From Terrihabitans soli (GTDB lineage Bacteria; Pseudomonadota; Alphaproteobacteria; Rhizobiales; Methylopilaceae), in the NCBI RefSeq assembly GCF_014191545.1, contig NZ_AP023361.1:2632501-2696500 (forward strand): a stretch of 64,000 bases of DNA. Reading direction: 5' to 3'. The notes beneath the pieces were generated by a model. It was not told the DNA's origin and did no database searches. It saw only the letters and a program-made list of their open reading frames with translations. This document shows, piece by piece, positions 1 to 6,911 of the stretch. How positions within the stretch are numbered: the stretch's first letter is position 1; each line of letters begins with the position of its first letter. The position numbers and the translations under genes were made by a program.

Positions 1-96
1 CTCAAGATCCATGGCGCGCGCCAGCATGACCTGGAGCCCGAACATGAGCCCGGCGCTCGCGACCCGGATCGCAAAGGTGATGAGGGCGTCGAGCAT
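1..96 (-). CDS. Putative polysaccharide flippase (Wzx/MOP type), N-terminal fragment
   Basis: The 3' part lies off the left edge, so only the first 32 residues are visible. They begin at an ATG (94-96) seven bases after the stop of the acyltransferase gene, so the two are probably co-transcribed. The start reads MLDALITFAIRVASAG and continues with GLMFGLQVMLARAMDLE. This resembles the first membrane helix of O-antigen/exopolysaccharide flippases, where an R-x-x-S-A-G motif is followed by an L-L-A-R motif before the 'EEYG' turn. The protein would move lipid-linked saccharides across the inner membrane. Identity is inferred from this short segment only; another polytopic protein remains possible. 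Confidence 0.5.
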   Translation of the reverse strand, partial: MLDALITFAIRVASAGLMFGLQVMLARAMDLE

Positions 97-103
97 CGCC
101 GCG

Positions 104-1273
104 TCAGATAAGGAAAAGCATCGTGAGGATGCTCTGTGCACCGGTCATGACGCGCCGGATGCTGCTCGGCAGCGCATAATAGGCACGCTTGATGCCCGGC
201 TTGACGTTCGGCAGCCAGGCCTCCGCGTAAAGCCGCCCCTTCCAGCTGAACGGTACGGCAAAGCTTTTGAGCGGCTCGGAGAAGCTGCTCAGGGCGCGTT
301 TGGTATCGGTCGCATTCGCCAGCCAATCGTAGGAGCGCATGCCCTGATCGATCAGCCAACGGATCGTCATTTCGACCTGGATCTTGCCGGGCGACAGTTC
401 GGCGAACGCGCTGTCGAAACTGCCGATATGGCCGTAATAGTGCCGGTTCTGCAGGAAGCCGATCTCGACGGCGACGACGTCGCCGCCGGCGCGCAGCACC
501 GACATCACAGCACCGCTGAGATCTTCTTCGCTCCCGGAGAGCTTTGAAAAGAATTCCTCGGCGCCCGCCATCATGCCGATATTGAGGCGGCCGGTCGAGC
601 GCAGCCAATCGCGCTTCATCTCGATGGCGCGGTGAACAAGCGGTTTGAATTCGGGATTATTCGGCCAGAGGATCTCGAAACTCAGTTCACCATGACGGGC
701 AAGCGCCCGGCGGCGACGCTCGCGCCGGCGCCGCTGATCGCGGCCGAGGCTTGCGGCATAGGCTTCCGAGGACGGCCACGCCGTCAGATCGAGCACGAGG
801 CTTTCATTGTCCTGGCCGGTCACGCTGCCCGGATGGATGCCGAGCTGGCGCGCCAGAGCTGCGCGTGCCGGCACCGCATCGAACGCGGCGACATCGGCGC
901 GCGCCGACTGCAGCGCCTTGATGACAAAGCCCTCGAACTCGCGCTCGGACATGCGCGTCGGATCGAAAATGACATTGCTGTATTGCGTGTACGGATCGCC
1001 GAGCGTTGCGACATGGCGCAGGCCCGTGCGCGAACAGAGCATCAGCGGCCAGACGGCGACCATGTCGTCGCCGCGCCAGGCTGTCTGGATGAAGATTTCC
1101 CGGCCTGAGCCCGGTCCGGCAAAAGTCTCGACCCAGGCGCGGCACCAGTCATAGGTCTGGAAATAGGACAGCGGCGTTCCCGAGCGCTTTTCAAGCGCGC
1201 GCCAGCTATCGGCGACCGCTTCCATGCGGGGAAGCTGATCGACACTGCGCAGCACCATCGGGCCGGTTTGCAC
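104..1273 (-). CDS. GNAT-family N-acyltransferase, CelD/BcsL-like (FemAB-type fold)
   Basis: A 389-residue cytosolic protein of the length usual for CelD/Acetyltransf_6 proteins, which acylate sugars or peptides in exopolysaccharide and cellulose clusters. The N-terminal half has the family pattern S-x-F-x-x-Y-D-W-C (near residues 36-44) and a G-D-P-Y-T-x-Y motif (92-98). A basic stretch near 178-195 precedes the second GNAT domain, which carries the conserved V-E-I-G-F and Y-Y-G-H-I-G-S-F-D segments. The first start is GTG at 1273; an ATG five codons in (1258) is an alternative. It sits directly upstream of a flippase fragment, which supports a surface-polysaccharide role. The substrate cannot be read from sequence. 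Confidence 0.75.
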   Translation of the reverse strand: MQTGPMVLRSVDQLPRMEAVADSWRALEKRSGTPLSYFQTYDWCRAWVETFAGPGSGREIFIQTAWRGDDMVAVWPLMLCSRTGLRHVATLGDPYTQYSNVIFDPTRMSEREFEGFVIKALQSARADVAAFDAVPARAALARQLGIHPGSVTGQDNESLVLDLTAWPSSEAYAASLGRDQRRRRERRRRALARHGELSFEILWPNNPEFKPLVHRAIEMKRDWLRSTGRLNIGMMAGAEEFFSKLSGSEEDLSGAVMSVLRAGGDVVAVEIGFLQNRHYYGHIGSFDSAFAELSPGKIQVEMTIRWLIDQGMRSYDWLANATDTKRALSSFSEPLKSFAVPFSWKGRLYAEAWLPNVKPGIKRAYYALPSSIRRVMTGAQSILTMLFLI

Positions 1274-1405
1274 GCGGCTGAGTATGGGACGTCTCCCCGC
1301 TTGAAGTCCGCCGGACGTAAGACCCGGGACCTAAGACCTAAGGCGGAGGCTAGATGATTAAACTTGAAGAAGCTCTTGTCTCGCTTGGGCGAGACGGCCG
1401 GACGG

Positions 1406-1420
1406 TTAACGGATCCTAAA
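1406..1420 (-). promoter_or_regulatory. Near-consensus CtrA-type box (one mismatch)
   Basis: On the minus strand the sequence is TTTA-GGATCCG-TTAA followed by C, one base away from TTAA-N7-TTAA(C). It lies about 135 bases upstream of the acyltransferase start, in the gap after the MHYT gene. The same gap holds a short repeated TAAGACC motif (about 1318-1338). A one-mismatch site can occur by chance in a window this size. Confidence 0.25.
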
Positions 1421-1435
1421 ATCCGCCCTCTCGCC

Positions 1436-3457
1436 TCAGGCGATCCGCCGCTCTTCGACCGCCACGACGTCGGCGACGAAAGTCTCCGGCGCACCGAGGA
1501 GGAAACCCTGCACTTCATGACAGCCTTCGCTGCGCAGGATTTCAAGCTGCATGCCCGTCTCGACGCCTTCGGCCAGCACCTTGATGTCGAGGCTTTTTCC
1601 GAGCGCGAGAACGGCGCGGATGATGGCGCGCGCCTGCTGGCTGGTTTCGATCTCCTTCATAAAGGAGCTATCGAGCTTGATCTTATCGAAGGGGAAGGAA
1701 CGCAGCGTATCGAGGGAAGAGTATCCCGTCCCGAAATCGTCGATCGCGACGGTGACGCCGAGCGCGCGAATGCGGCGCAGCGCATCGAGCGAACGGACCT
1801 TGTCGGCGATGATGGTCGATTCGGTGATCTCGATCTCGAGCCGGCGCGGCGGCAGCCCCGTCTCCAGAAGGATTTCGTGGATCGAGCGCGCAAGGTCCAC
1901 ATGCATCAGCTGCACCGGCGAGACATTCACAGCGATCTTGTGCGGCAGCGGCCAGGCCAAGGCCTCGCGCGCGGCTTCGCGCATCACCCATTCACCGATC
2001 GCAAGGATCGAGCCCGATTCTTCGGCGATGGGGATGAATTCGGACGGAGGGATATAGCCGCGTTCCGGATGCTTCCAGCGCAAGAGGACTTCATAGCCGC
2101 GCACTTCGCCGCTCTCGACGCTTTTCTGAACCTGGTATTTCAGTTCGAGCTCTTTGTGTTCGATGGCGCTGCGCAGATCCATCGCCAGCCCGCGGCGCTC
2201 GCGCGATTTTTCGTCCATCTGCGGCTCGTAGTAACAGACCGTGCGCGTGAGGTCGGCTTTGGCGCGGTACATCGCGAGATCGGCATTGCCGATCAGGCGT
2301 TCGGCATCGCGCCCGTCCTGCGGGTAGATCGCAATGCCAAGGCTGGCGCCGCAGGTGATTTCGAGATCCTCGATGGTCAGCGGCTTAAACAGAGCCTCTT
2401 CGAGACGCTGAATGAATTCGCGGAGATCATCGTCATTGCGGAAGCGCTTCAGCGCGGCAAATTCGTCACCGCCGATGCGCGCAACGAACTCGCCGCCGCG
2501 CGACAGATTGAGCAAACGCCGGCCAATCGTCTTCAAAGCCTCGTCGCCAGCCTCGTGCCCGCGCAGATCGTTGATCTCCTTGAATTTGTCGAGATCAATT
2601 CCAATCAGCGCCAGACTTCGCCCGCCCTGCTCGGCGCGCTGAAGTTCGAAGTGGAGATATTCGTTGAAACCCGTGCGGTTCGGCAGATCGGTCAGACTGT
2701 CGGTCATCGCGAGGTGCCGCAACGCGGCAATGTTCTCATGCGTGACCTCAGAGTCGATCAGATGGCTTGCAACACCTGTACCGACCACCATCAGCGCGAC
2801 GCCCGCGACCGCAACAGCCATGGTTGCGAAGACCGTCGCATCGGCAATCGGCGCGCCGGTGACGAAAGGCGTCACGGAAACGGCGGTCATGCCGGTAAAG
2901 TGCAGGCTGACAATACCGCCCACGAAAGCGCCGAGGCCGATGAGCAGCGAATTCCGGGATGTGCCTCGAATGGTGGCGCCGACCGCCGCCGAAATGATCA
3001 CCACCGAAAGCACGACGGAGGCCACGACATAGTTCATGTTCCAGGCGATGACGCCATCGACATGATAGGCGGCCATGCCGGTGTAATGCATCGCGGCGAC
3101 CGACAGACCGGCGATGGCGCCGCCGATTTCCGGCGGCAAGCGATTGTAAAGGGCGAGCCAGAAGCCGGCGCCCATGCCGGCAATCGCGATCAAGAGCGAT
3201 TGCATGGTCAGGATGGGCTCAAACGTCACCGGCGCGGTGGCGTCATAGGCCAGCATGGCGATGAAATGCGTACACCAGACGGAGGAGCCGGCGGCCACCG
3301 CCGCCAGAAACAGCCAGCCCGAGCGCTGAACGCCGTGCCGGTCTGTGGCGCGCAGAAGCAGACGCAGCGCCACCCAGCTGCCGGCCACACAGACAACAGC
3401 GGCCAAAAGAACGAGCCAGAGATTGTGCTGGCCGACGATACAGGAAAGAACGCGCAT
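1436..3457 (-). CDS. MHYT-GGDEF-EAL membrane protein (cyclic-di-GMP synthesis/breakdown)
   Basis: 673 residues in three parts. Residues 1-235 form a multi-helix MHYT sensor with three motif copies: CTHFIAM (62-68), AMHYTGM (122-128) and SLHFTGM (184-190). These are proposed to bind copper and sense a diatomic gas. A GGDEF domain follows with intact GGDEF at 329-333; the inhibitory RxxD is changed to R-G-G-E (320-323). The C-terminal EAL domain keeps the glutamate but reads EVL (456-458) in Y-E-V-L-L-R-W, and retains E-I-T-E-S, D-D-F-G-T-G-Y-S-S and E-G-V-E-T. Both activities are therefore plausible. ATG start at 3457; transcribed alone. It probably tunes cyclic-di-GMP for attachment; the direction of net activity is unknown. 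Confidence 0.93.
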   Translation of the reverse strand: MRVLSCIVGQHNLWLVLLAAVVCVAGSWVALRLLLRATDRHGVQRSGWLFLAAVAAGSSVWCTHFIAMLAYDATAPVTFEPILTMQSLLIAIAGMGAGFWLALYNRLPPEIGGAIAGLSVAAMHYTGMAAYHVDGVIAWNMNYVVASVVLSVVIISAAVGATIRGTSRNSLLIGLGAFVGGIVSLHFTGMTAVSVTPFVTGAPIADATVFATMAVAVAGVALMVVGTGVASHLIDSEVTHENIAALRHLAMTDSLTDLPNRTGFNEYLHFELQRAEQGGRSLALIGIDLDKFKEINDLRGHEAGDEALKTIGRRLLNLSRGGEFVARIGGDEFAALKRFRNDDDLREFIQRLEEALFKPLTIEDLEITCGASLGIAIYPQDGRDAERLIGNADLAMYRAKADLTRTVCYYEPQMDEKSRERRGLAMDLRSAIEHKELELKYQVQKSVESGEVRGYEVLLRWKHPERGYIPPSEFIPIAEESGSILAIGEWVMREAAREALAWPLPHKIAVNVSPVQLMHVDLARSIHEILLETGLPPRRLEIEITESTIIADKVRSLDALRRIRALGVTVAIDDFGTGYSSLDTLRSFPFDKIKLDSSFMKEIETSQQARAIIRAVLALGKSLDIKVLAEGVETGMQLEILRSEGCHEVQGFLLGAPETFVADVVAVEERRIA

Positions 3458-3584
3458 ACTTCGCCCCGATTGGCGACACGGCGCCGAAACTGCGCAAGCT
3501 TTGGGCGACGGAAATTACATAAGCGTTACGGAAATCATTCGGGAGCGGAGTTTTCGGCGCGCGGACATACGACTTTAGACCCGC

Positions 3585-3599
3585 GTAAGACGGCTTTAA
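3585..3599 (-). promoter_or_regulatory. Near-consensus CtrA-type box upstream of the MHYT gene
   Basis: Plus strand GTAA-GACGGCT-TTAA followed by C, so the minus strand reads TTAA-N7-TTAC: one mismatch to the CtrA box. It lies about 130 bases upstream of the MHYT-GGDEF-EAL start, in the gap after the EamA gene. The placement fits a regulator site, but this is inference. Confidence 0.3.
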
Positions 3600-3612
3600 C
3601 TATGATGGACGG

Positions 3613-4476
3613 CTAGCGCGCGAAACGTTTGGCGCCGGCAACGCAGAGGACGACCAAAGCCGTCACGGCGATCATCGTGGGAGCAACCGGCTCGCCCAGC
3701 AAAAGCCCCGCAAGAAGCAACCCGAAAAACGGCTGCAGCAATTGTAGCTGGCCGACACCGGCGATGCCGCCGAGGGCCAAGCCGCGATACCAGAAGACGA
3801 ACCCGACCAGCATGCTGAACACGGACACGTAAGCGAGCCCGATCCAGGCGGGCACGGTGATGCCCGTCCATACATCCGGCAAAGTAAACAGAGCGATCAT
3901 CGCCATGACGGGCAGCGAAAGCACGAGTGCCCAGGAGATCACCTGCCAGCCGCCGAGCTTGCGGGAGAGCGTCGCACCCTCGGCATAGCCAAGGCCGCAG
4001 AGCAGGATCGCGCCGATCATCAGACAATCGCCGGTGAGCGAATTGCTCTCGCTGTGCAGGAGCGCAAAGCCGGCGACGGCCGCGGCTCCGGCGATCGAGA
4101 ACAGCCAGAACGCGGGTTTTGGTCTTTCTCCGCCGCGCAGCACGCCAAAACCCGCGGTCGCGAGCGGCAGCAGGCCGATGAAGACGATGGAGCGGGCGGA
4201 TGTGATGTGCTGCAAAGCCAGCGCCGTCAGCAGGGGAAAGCCGACCACGACACCGGCCGCGACAATCGTCAGGGGAACGAGATCGCCCCTCGCCGGACGC
4301 CTCTGGCGCAGCGCAAGCAGCAAGGCGGCGCCGAGCAGGGCCGCGATGACCGCACGCGCGGAGGTCAGAAACAGGGGTGTGAAGGATGAGACGGCGACGC
4401 GGGTCGCCGGCAGCGAGCCGCTGAAAATGATGACGCCGAGGAGACCTGAGCCCCAGCCGCGCATGCCCTGCCGCAT
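3613..4476 (-). CDS. EamA/DMT-family transporter
   Basis: About 287 residues made of ten short hydrophobic segments in two five-helix repeats, the layout of drug/metabolite transporters that export amino acids or small metabolites. The first repeat starts with G-V-I-I-F-S-G-S-L-P-A-T-R; the second has an A-x-x-W-I-G-L-A-Y-V-S pattern and a G-E-P-V-A-P-T loop typical of RhaT/EamA proteins. The frame opens with TTG at 4488; I prefer ATG at 4476 or 4464 because the extra residues add nothing recognisable. The gene stands between the MHYT gene and tRNA-Arg on the same strand with no clear operon partner. The substrate is unknown. Confidence 0.85.
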   Translation of the reverse strand: MRQGMRGWGSGLLGVIIFSGSLPATRVAVSSFTPLFLTSARAVIAALLGAALLLALRQRRPARGDLVPLTIVAAGVVVGFPLLTALALQHITSARSIVFIGLLPLATAGFGVLRGGERPKPAFWLFSIAGAAAVAGFALLHSESNSLTGDCLMIGAILLCGLGYAEGATLSRKLGGWQVISWALVLSLPVMAMIALFTLPDVWTGITVPAWIGLAYVSVFSMLVGFVFWYRGLALGGIAGVGQLQLLQPFFGLLLAGLLLGEPVAPTMIAVTALVVLCVAGAKRFAR

Positions 4477-4539
4477 CGGCCCCCACAACGCCGCAGACTG
4501 CGGAGGAGACTGCCGAACGTCCTGATCAAATTAGAGAAA

Positions 4540-4616
4540 TGGCGCGCCCGAAGAGATTCGAACTCCTGACCCTCAGATTCGTAGTCTGATGCTCTATCCA
4601 GCTGAGCTACGGGCGC
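4540..4616 (-). tRNA. tRNA-Arg (anticodon ACG)
   Basis: The minus strand folds into a standard cloverleaf. The acceptor stem GCGCCCG (5' end at 4616) pairs with CGGGCGC, then discriminator G (4543) and an encoded CCA (4540-4542). The D arm begins TAGCTCAGCTGG. The anticodon stem CAGA/TCTG holds the loop CTACGAA, giving anticodon ACG. The T arm carries GTTCGAAT. The wobble A is normally edited to inosine, reading CGU/CGC/CGA. No integrated element is visible beside it. Confidence 0.97.
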
Positions 4617-4694
4617 GCAGACCCGGGAGGCTCAAAAGCGCCGCGGGGTCGAGACGGGGTGAATAATGTTTCGCACCCGGCATTGCAAGCTCTG

Positions 4695-6152
4695 TCAGGC
4701 GCGCGATCTTTCGGCCGCACGGGCTCTGAGATCGATAACCCGGTCGGGCAACGTGATCCGGAAGGTCGCACCGATCGTCCCCTCGATAAGACGGATCTCG
4801 CCGCCATGGGCCCGGACCAGCTCCGAGGCGATGGCCAGACCGAGGCCCGTGCCGCCCGAACGGGTCGAGCCCTGGAAGGCGGCAAAGAGATGATCCTTCG
4901 CCTCGTCGGGAACGCCGGGGCCGGTATCGGAAATCTCAAGCACGACGATGGCGCCCTCGCGCCGTCCGACCACGCGAATTTGATCGCGCTCCGGATCGGG
5001 GCCGTCGATGCGGCTTTCGAGCGCCTGTTTGGCGTTGCGGCCGAGATTAAGGAGGACGCGGAACAGCTGATCGGGATCGGCATCGACGGTCAGCCCGCGC
5101 TCGATCGCCTCGCTCCAGCGCACAGCGCTCTCATCGAGGTCCAGCGCTTCGCGCACATCGCGGACAAGCCCGGCAATCTCGACCTGCCGCCGCTGCGGCG
5201 CCGGTTCTTTCGCGGCGCCATACGACAAAGTCGTGGCGCAGTAAGCGACGGCGCGCTCGAGCGTCGTCACCAGCTTGCTCGACAGACGGCTGACGAACGG
5301 GTCCTGCGAGGCCGCAAGGCGCTCGGAGGCAAGCTGCGCCGAAGCCAAAAGATTGCGCAGATCGTGATTGATCTTGGCAACCGCGAGGCCGAGCGCCGCA
5401 AGATGCCCTTTGCTCTGCAGCTGGTCGTGCAGCTCGCGCTGCATGGCGGCCAGCTCGGTCTCGGCAATGCCGATTTCGTCGTCGCTGCCGGACGGCACGA
5501 CGATGGCGTCGGCGTTTTCGGGATCGCGGCCGAACGCCACCATTTTATCGGTGAGATTGCGCACCGGCCGGACGATCATGCGGTCGAGCAGGAGATAGAC
5601 GAGAAGGCCGCCAATGGCGGCAACGACCAGCGACATGCCGAGCATGGTCCGCGAAAAGCGGAACATGGCGGCCCGCAGCGGCGCCTCGTCGATGACCACT
5701 TCGACGAATTCGCCGCCCATCGGAGCATCGCCGACGAGCCGTATCACGCCCTTGCCGCCCGAAAACAGGACCCCGAAAGCATTCCCGATAGAGGAAACCA
5801 TACTCGGGTCCTCACGAAGATCGACCTCGCGGGAGACCATTGGAGGGGTATCAGAAGAGGCCAGAAGCCGCCGCTCCTCGCCCGTCTTTAGAACGATCAG
5901 CTTGGCGCCGACGCTGTCGAGAAGCCGCCGGGACAGGGTCTCGGGGACCATGTTCTGGGGAGCGGCATCCAGCACCAGGGCGACCGAATGGGCGCGGCCC
6001 AGCCTATCAGCCAGCCATCTTTCATAAAATGAAGCCAGAGCAGGCACATAGACGGCCACGACCGCCAGCAGGACGAACAGACTCGTCAGCCGCAGAAGCT
6101 TTGCCGATAGGCCCCTTTTCGACCGGGGGGCCGCCGTCTGGTCCTGTGCCAT
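4695..6152 (-). CDS. Orphan membrane sensor histidine kinase
   Basis: About 485 residues. Two membrane helices (about 26-44 and 170-189) flank a roughly 125-residue periplasmic sensor. A HAMP linker (190-245) leads to the phosphoacceptor box I-N-H-D-L-R-N-L-L with His263, then an N box (N-L-G-R-N-A-K, Asn373), a D-T-G-P-G motif (409-413) and G-T-G-L-G-L-A (434-440). All catalytic boxes are intact. The protein should autophosphorylate on His and pass phosphate to a response regulator that is not encoded next door. I chose ATG 6152, which follows a GAGG motif, over the upstream GTG at 6167. Signal and partner are unknown. Confidence 0.93.
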   Translation of the reverse strand: MAQDQTAAPRSKRGLSAKLLRLTSLFVLLAVVAVYVPALASFYERWLADRLGRAHSVALVLDAAPQNMVPETLSRRLLDSVGAKLIVLKTGEERRLLASSDTPPMVSREVDLREDPSMVSSIGNAFGVLFSGGKGVIRLVGDAPMGGEFVEVVIDEAPLRAAMFRFSRTMLGMSLVVAAIGGLLVYLLLDRMIVRPVRNLTDKMVAFGRDPENADAIVVPSGSDDEIGIAETELAAMQRELHDQLQSKGHLAALGLAVAKINHDLRNLLASAQLASERLAASQDPFVSRLSSKLVTTLERAVAYCATTLSYGAAKEPAPQRRQVEIAGLVRDVREALDLDESAVRWSEAIERGLTVDADPDQLFRVLLNLGRNAKQALESRIDGPDPERDQIRVVGRREGAIVVLEISDTGPGVPDEAKDHLFAAFQGSTRSGGTGLGLAIASELVRAHGGEIRLIEGTIGATFRITLPDRVIDLRARAAERSRA

Positions 6153-6229
6153 AAAACCGGCCCTCACGCCGATAGCCTAAAGATGGGCGCCGGAAGGGTC
6201 CCAGTCAAACATTGGCAGGCGGCTTTGCG

Positions 6230-6259
6230 TTGACTTTGCCGGTCTTTCCTCTCTATATG
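6230..6259 (+). promoter_or_regulatory. Sigma-70-type promoter for rpmH-rnpA-yidC
   Basis: TTGACT (6230-6235) and TATATG (6254-6259) are separated by 18 bases, about 110 bases before rpmH. This is the only strong promoter-like pair seen in the gap between the divergent kinase gene and rpmH, and highly expressed ribosomal genes normally have one here. Confidence 0.65.
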
Positions 6260-6369
6260 CGCCCCGAACAGGCGTCCGTGTCCGCGCGGGCGCCTCTTTA
6301 GTTCTCAAGAGCCGGGCTTTGGCCCCTTAAGACGTATCCCGCGGCTTGGCCGCGACGGAGGAATGACCC

Positions 6370-6504
6370 GTGAAACGGACCTATCAGCCCAGCAAGCTGG
6401 TGCGCAAACGCCGCCACGGCTTCCGCGCCCGCATGGCCACCGCCGGCGGCCGCAAGGTTCTGGCGAACCGCCGCAAGCACGGCCGCAAGAAGCTGTCGGC
6501 CTGA
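6370..6504 (+). CDS. rpmH: 50S ribosomal protein L34
   Basis: A 44-residue, strongly basic protein starting [15 protein letters not shown] and ending GRKKLSA, matching bacterial L34 along its full length, including the R-x-H-G-F-R-A-R-M and K-V-L-x-x-R-R segments. It is a structural protein of the large ribosomal subunit that binds 23S rRNA. The start is GTG at 6370, eight bases after a GGAGG Shine-Dalgarno (6357-6361). The nearby ATG at 6363 is in another frame. It is the first gene of the conserved rpmH-rnpA-yidC order and lies five bases before the proposed rnpA start. Confidence 0.98.
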   Translation: MKRTYQPSKLVRKRRHGFRARMATAGGRKVLANRRKHGRKKLSA

Positions 6505-6509
6505 GCCTT

Positions 6510-6911
6510 TTGGCAAACGCCCCGCAGGGGCCGGCCCCCGGTCGGCTTCTCAAGCGCGGCGATTTTCTCGCGGCCGCCAAAGGGCGCCGCGCTTCGACAG
6601 CCCTGTTAACCTTGCAAGCCCGCCCTCGCCCGGACGCGACCGAAGCCGCCCCGCGGATCGGCCTCACCGTTACCAAAAAGACGGGGGGCGCGGTGGAGCG
6701 TAACCGCATGCGCCGCCGCCTGCGCCAGGCGGTGCGACAGATCGCGCCGATGGCAGCCCAGCCCGGACATGACTATGTGATCGTCGCGCGCCAAGACGTG
6801 CTCGGCGCAAACTTCGACACCCTCCTCGCCGATCTCGAATCCGCCTTCCGGCGGGTCCATGCGGCCAGCTCCGATAAGGGGCGCAAAGACGCCGCGAAAG
6901 GTCAATCATGA
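6510..6911 (+). CDS. rnpA: Ribonuclease P protein component
   Basis: The small basic protein subunit of RNase P, which with its RNA trims tRNA 5' leaders. The family core is clear: L-L-K-R-G-D-F-L-A-A-A-K-G-R-R near the N-terminus, I-G-L-T-V-T-K-K, and the RNA-binding R-N-R-M-R-R-R-L-R signature, then D-Y-V-I-V-A-R. There is no ATG between rpmH and the core, so I place the start at TTG 6510, giving 133 residues; the open frame runs further upstream through rpmH, which cannot be coding in both frames. The stop overlaps the yidC ATG by four bases (ATGA), implying coupled translation. Confidence 0.9.
   Translation: MANAPQGPAPGRLLKRGDFLAAAKGRRASTALLTLQARPRPDATEAAPRIGLTVTKKTGGAVERNRMRRRLRQAVRQIAPMAAQPGHDYVIVARQDVLGANFDTLLADLESAFRRVHAASSDKGRKDAAKGQS

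Noticed and set aside
1364-3616. A 750-codon open frame on the plus strand opposite the MHYT-GGDEF-EAL gene
   Set aside because: Composition is Arg/Asp/His-rich, typical of an antisense shadow in high-GC DNA, and the minus-strand frame carries full recognisable domains.
4540-4616. tRNA-Arg as an integration site for a mobile element
   Set aside because: No integrase, direct repeat of the tRNA 3' end or composition shift is visible nearby.
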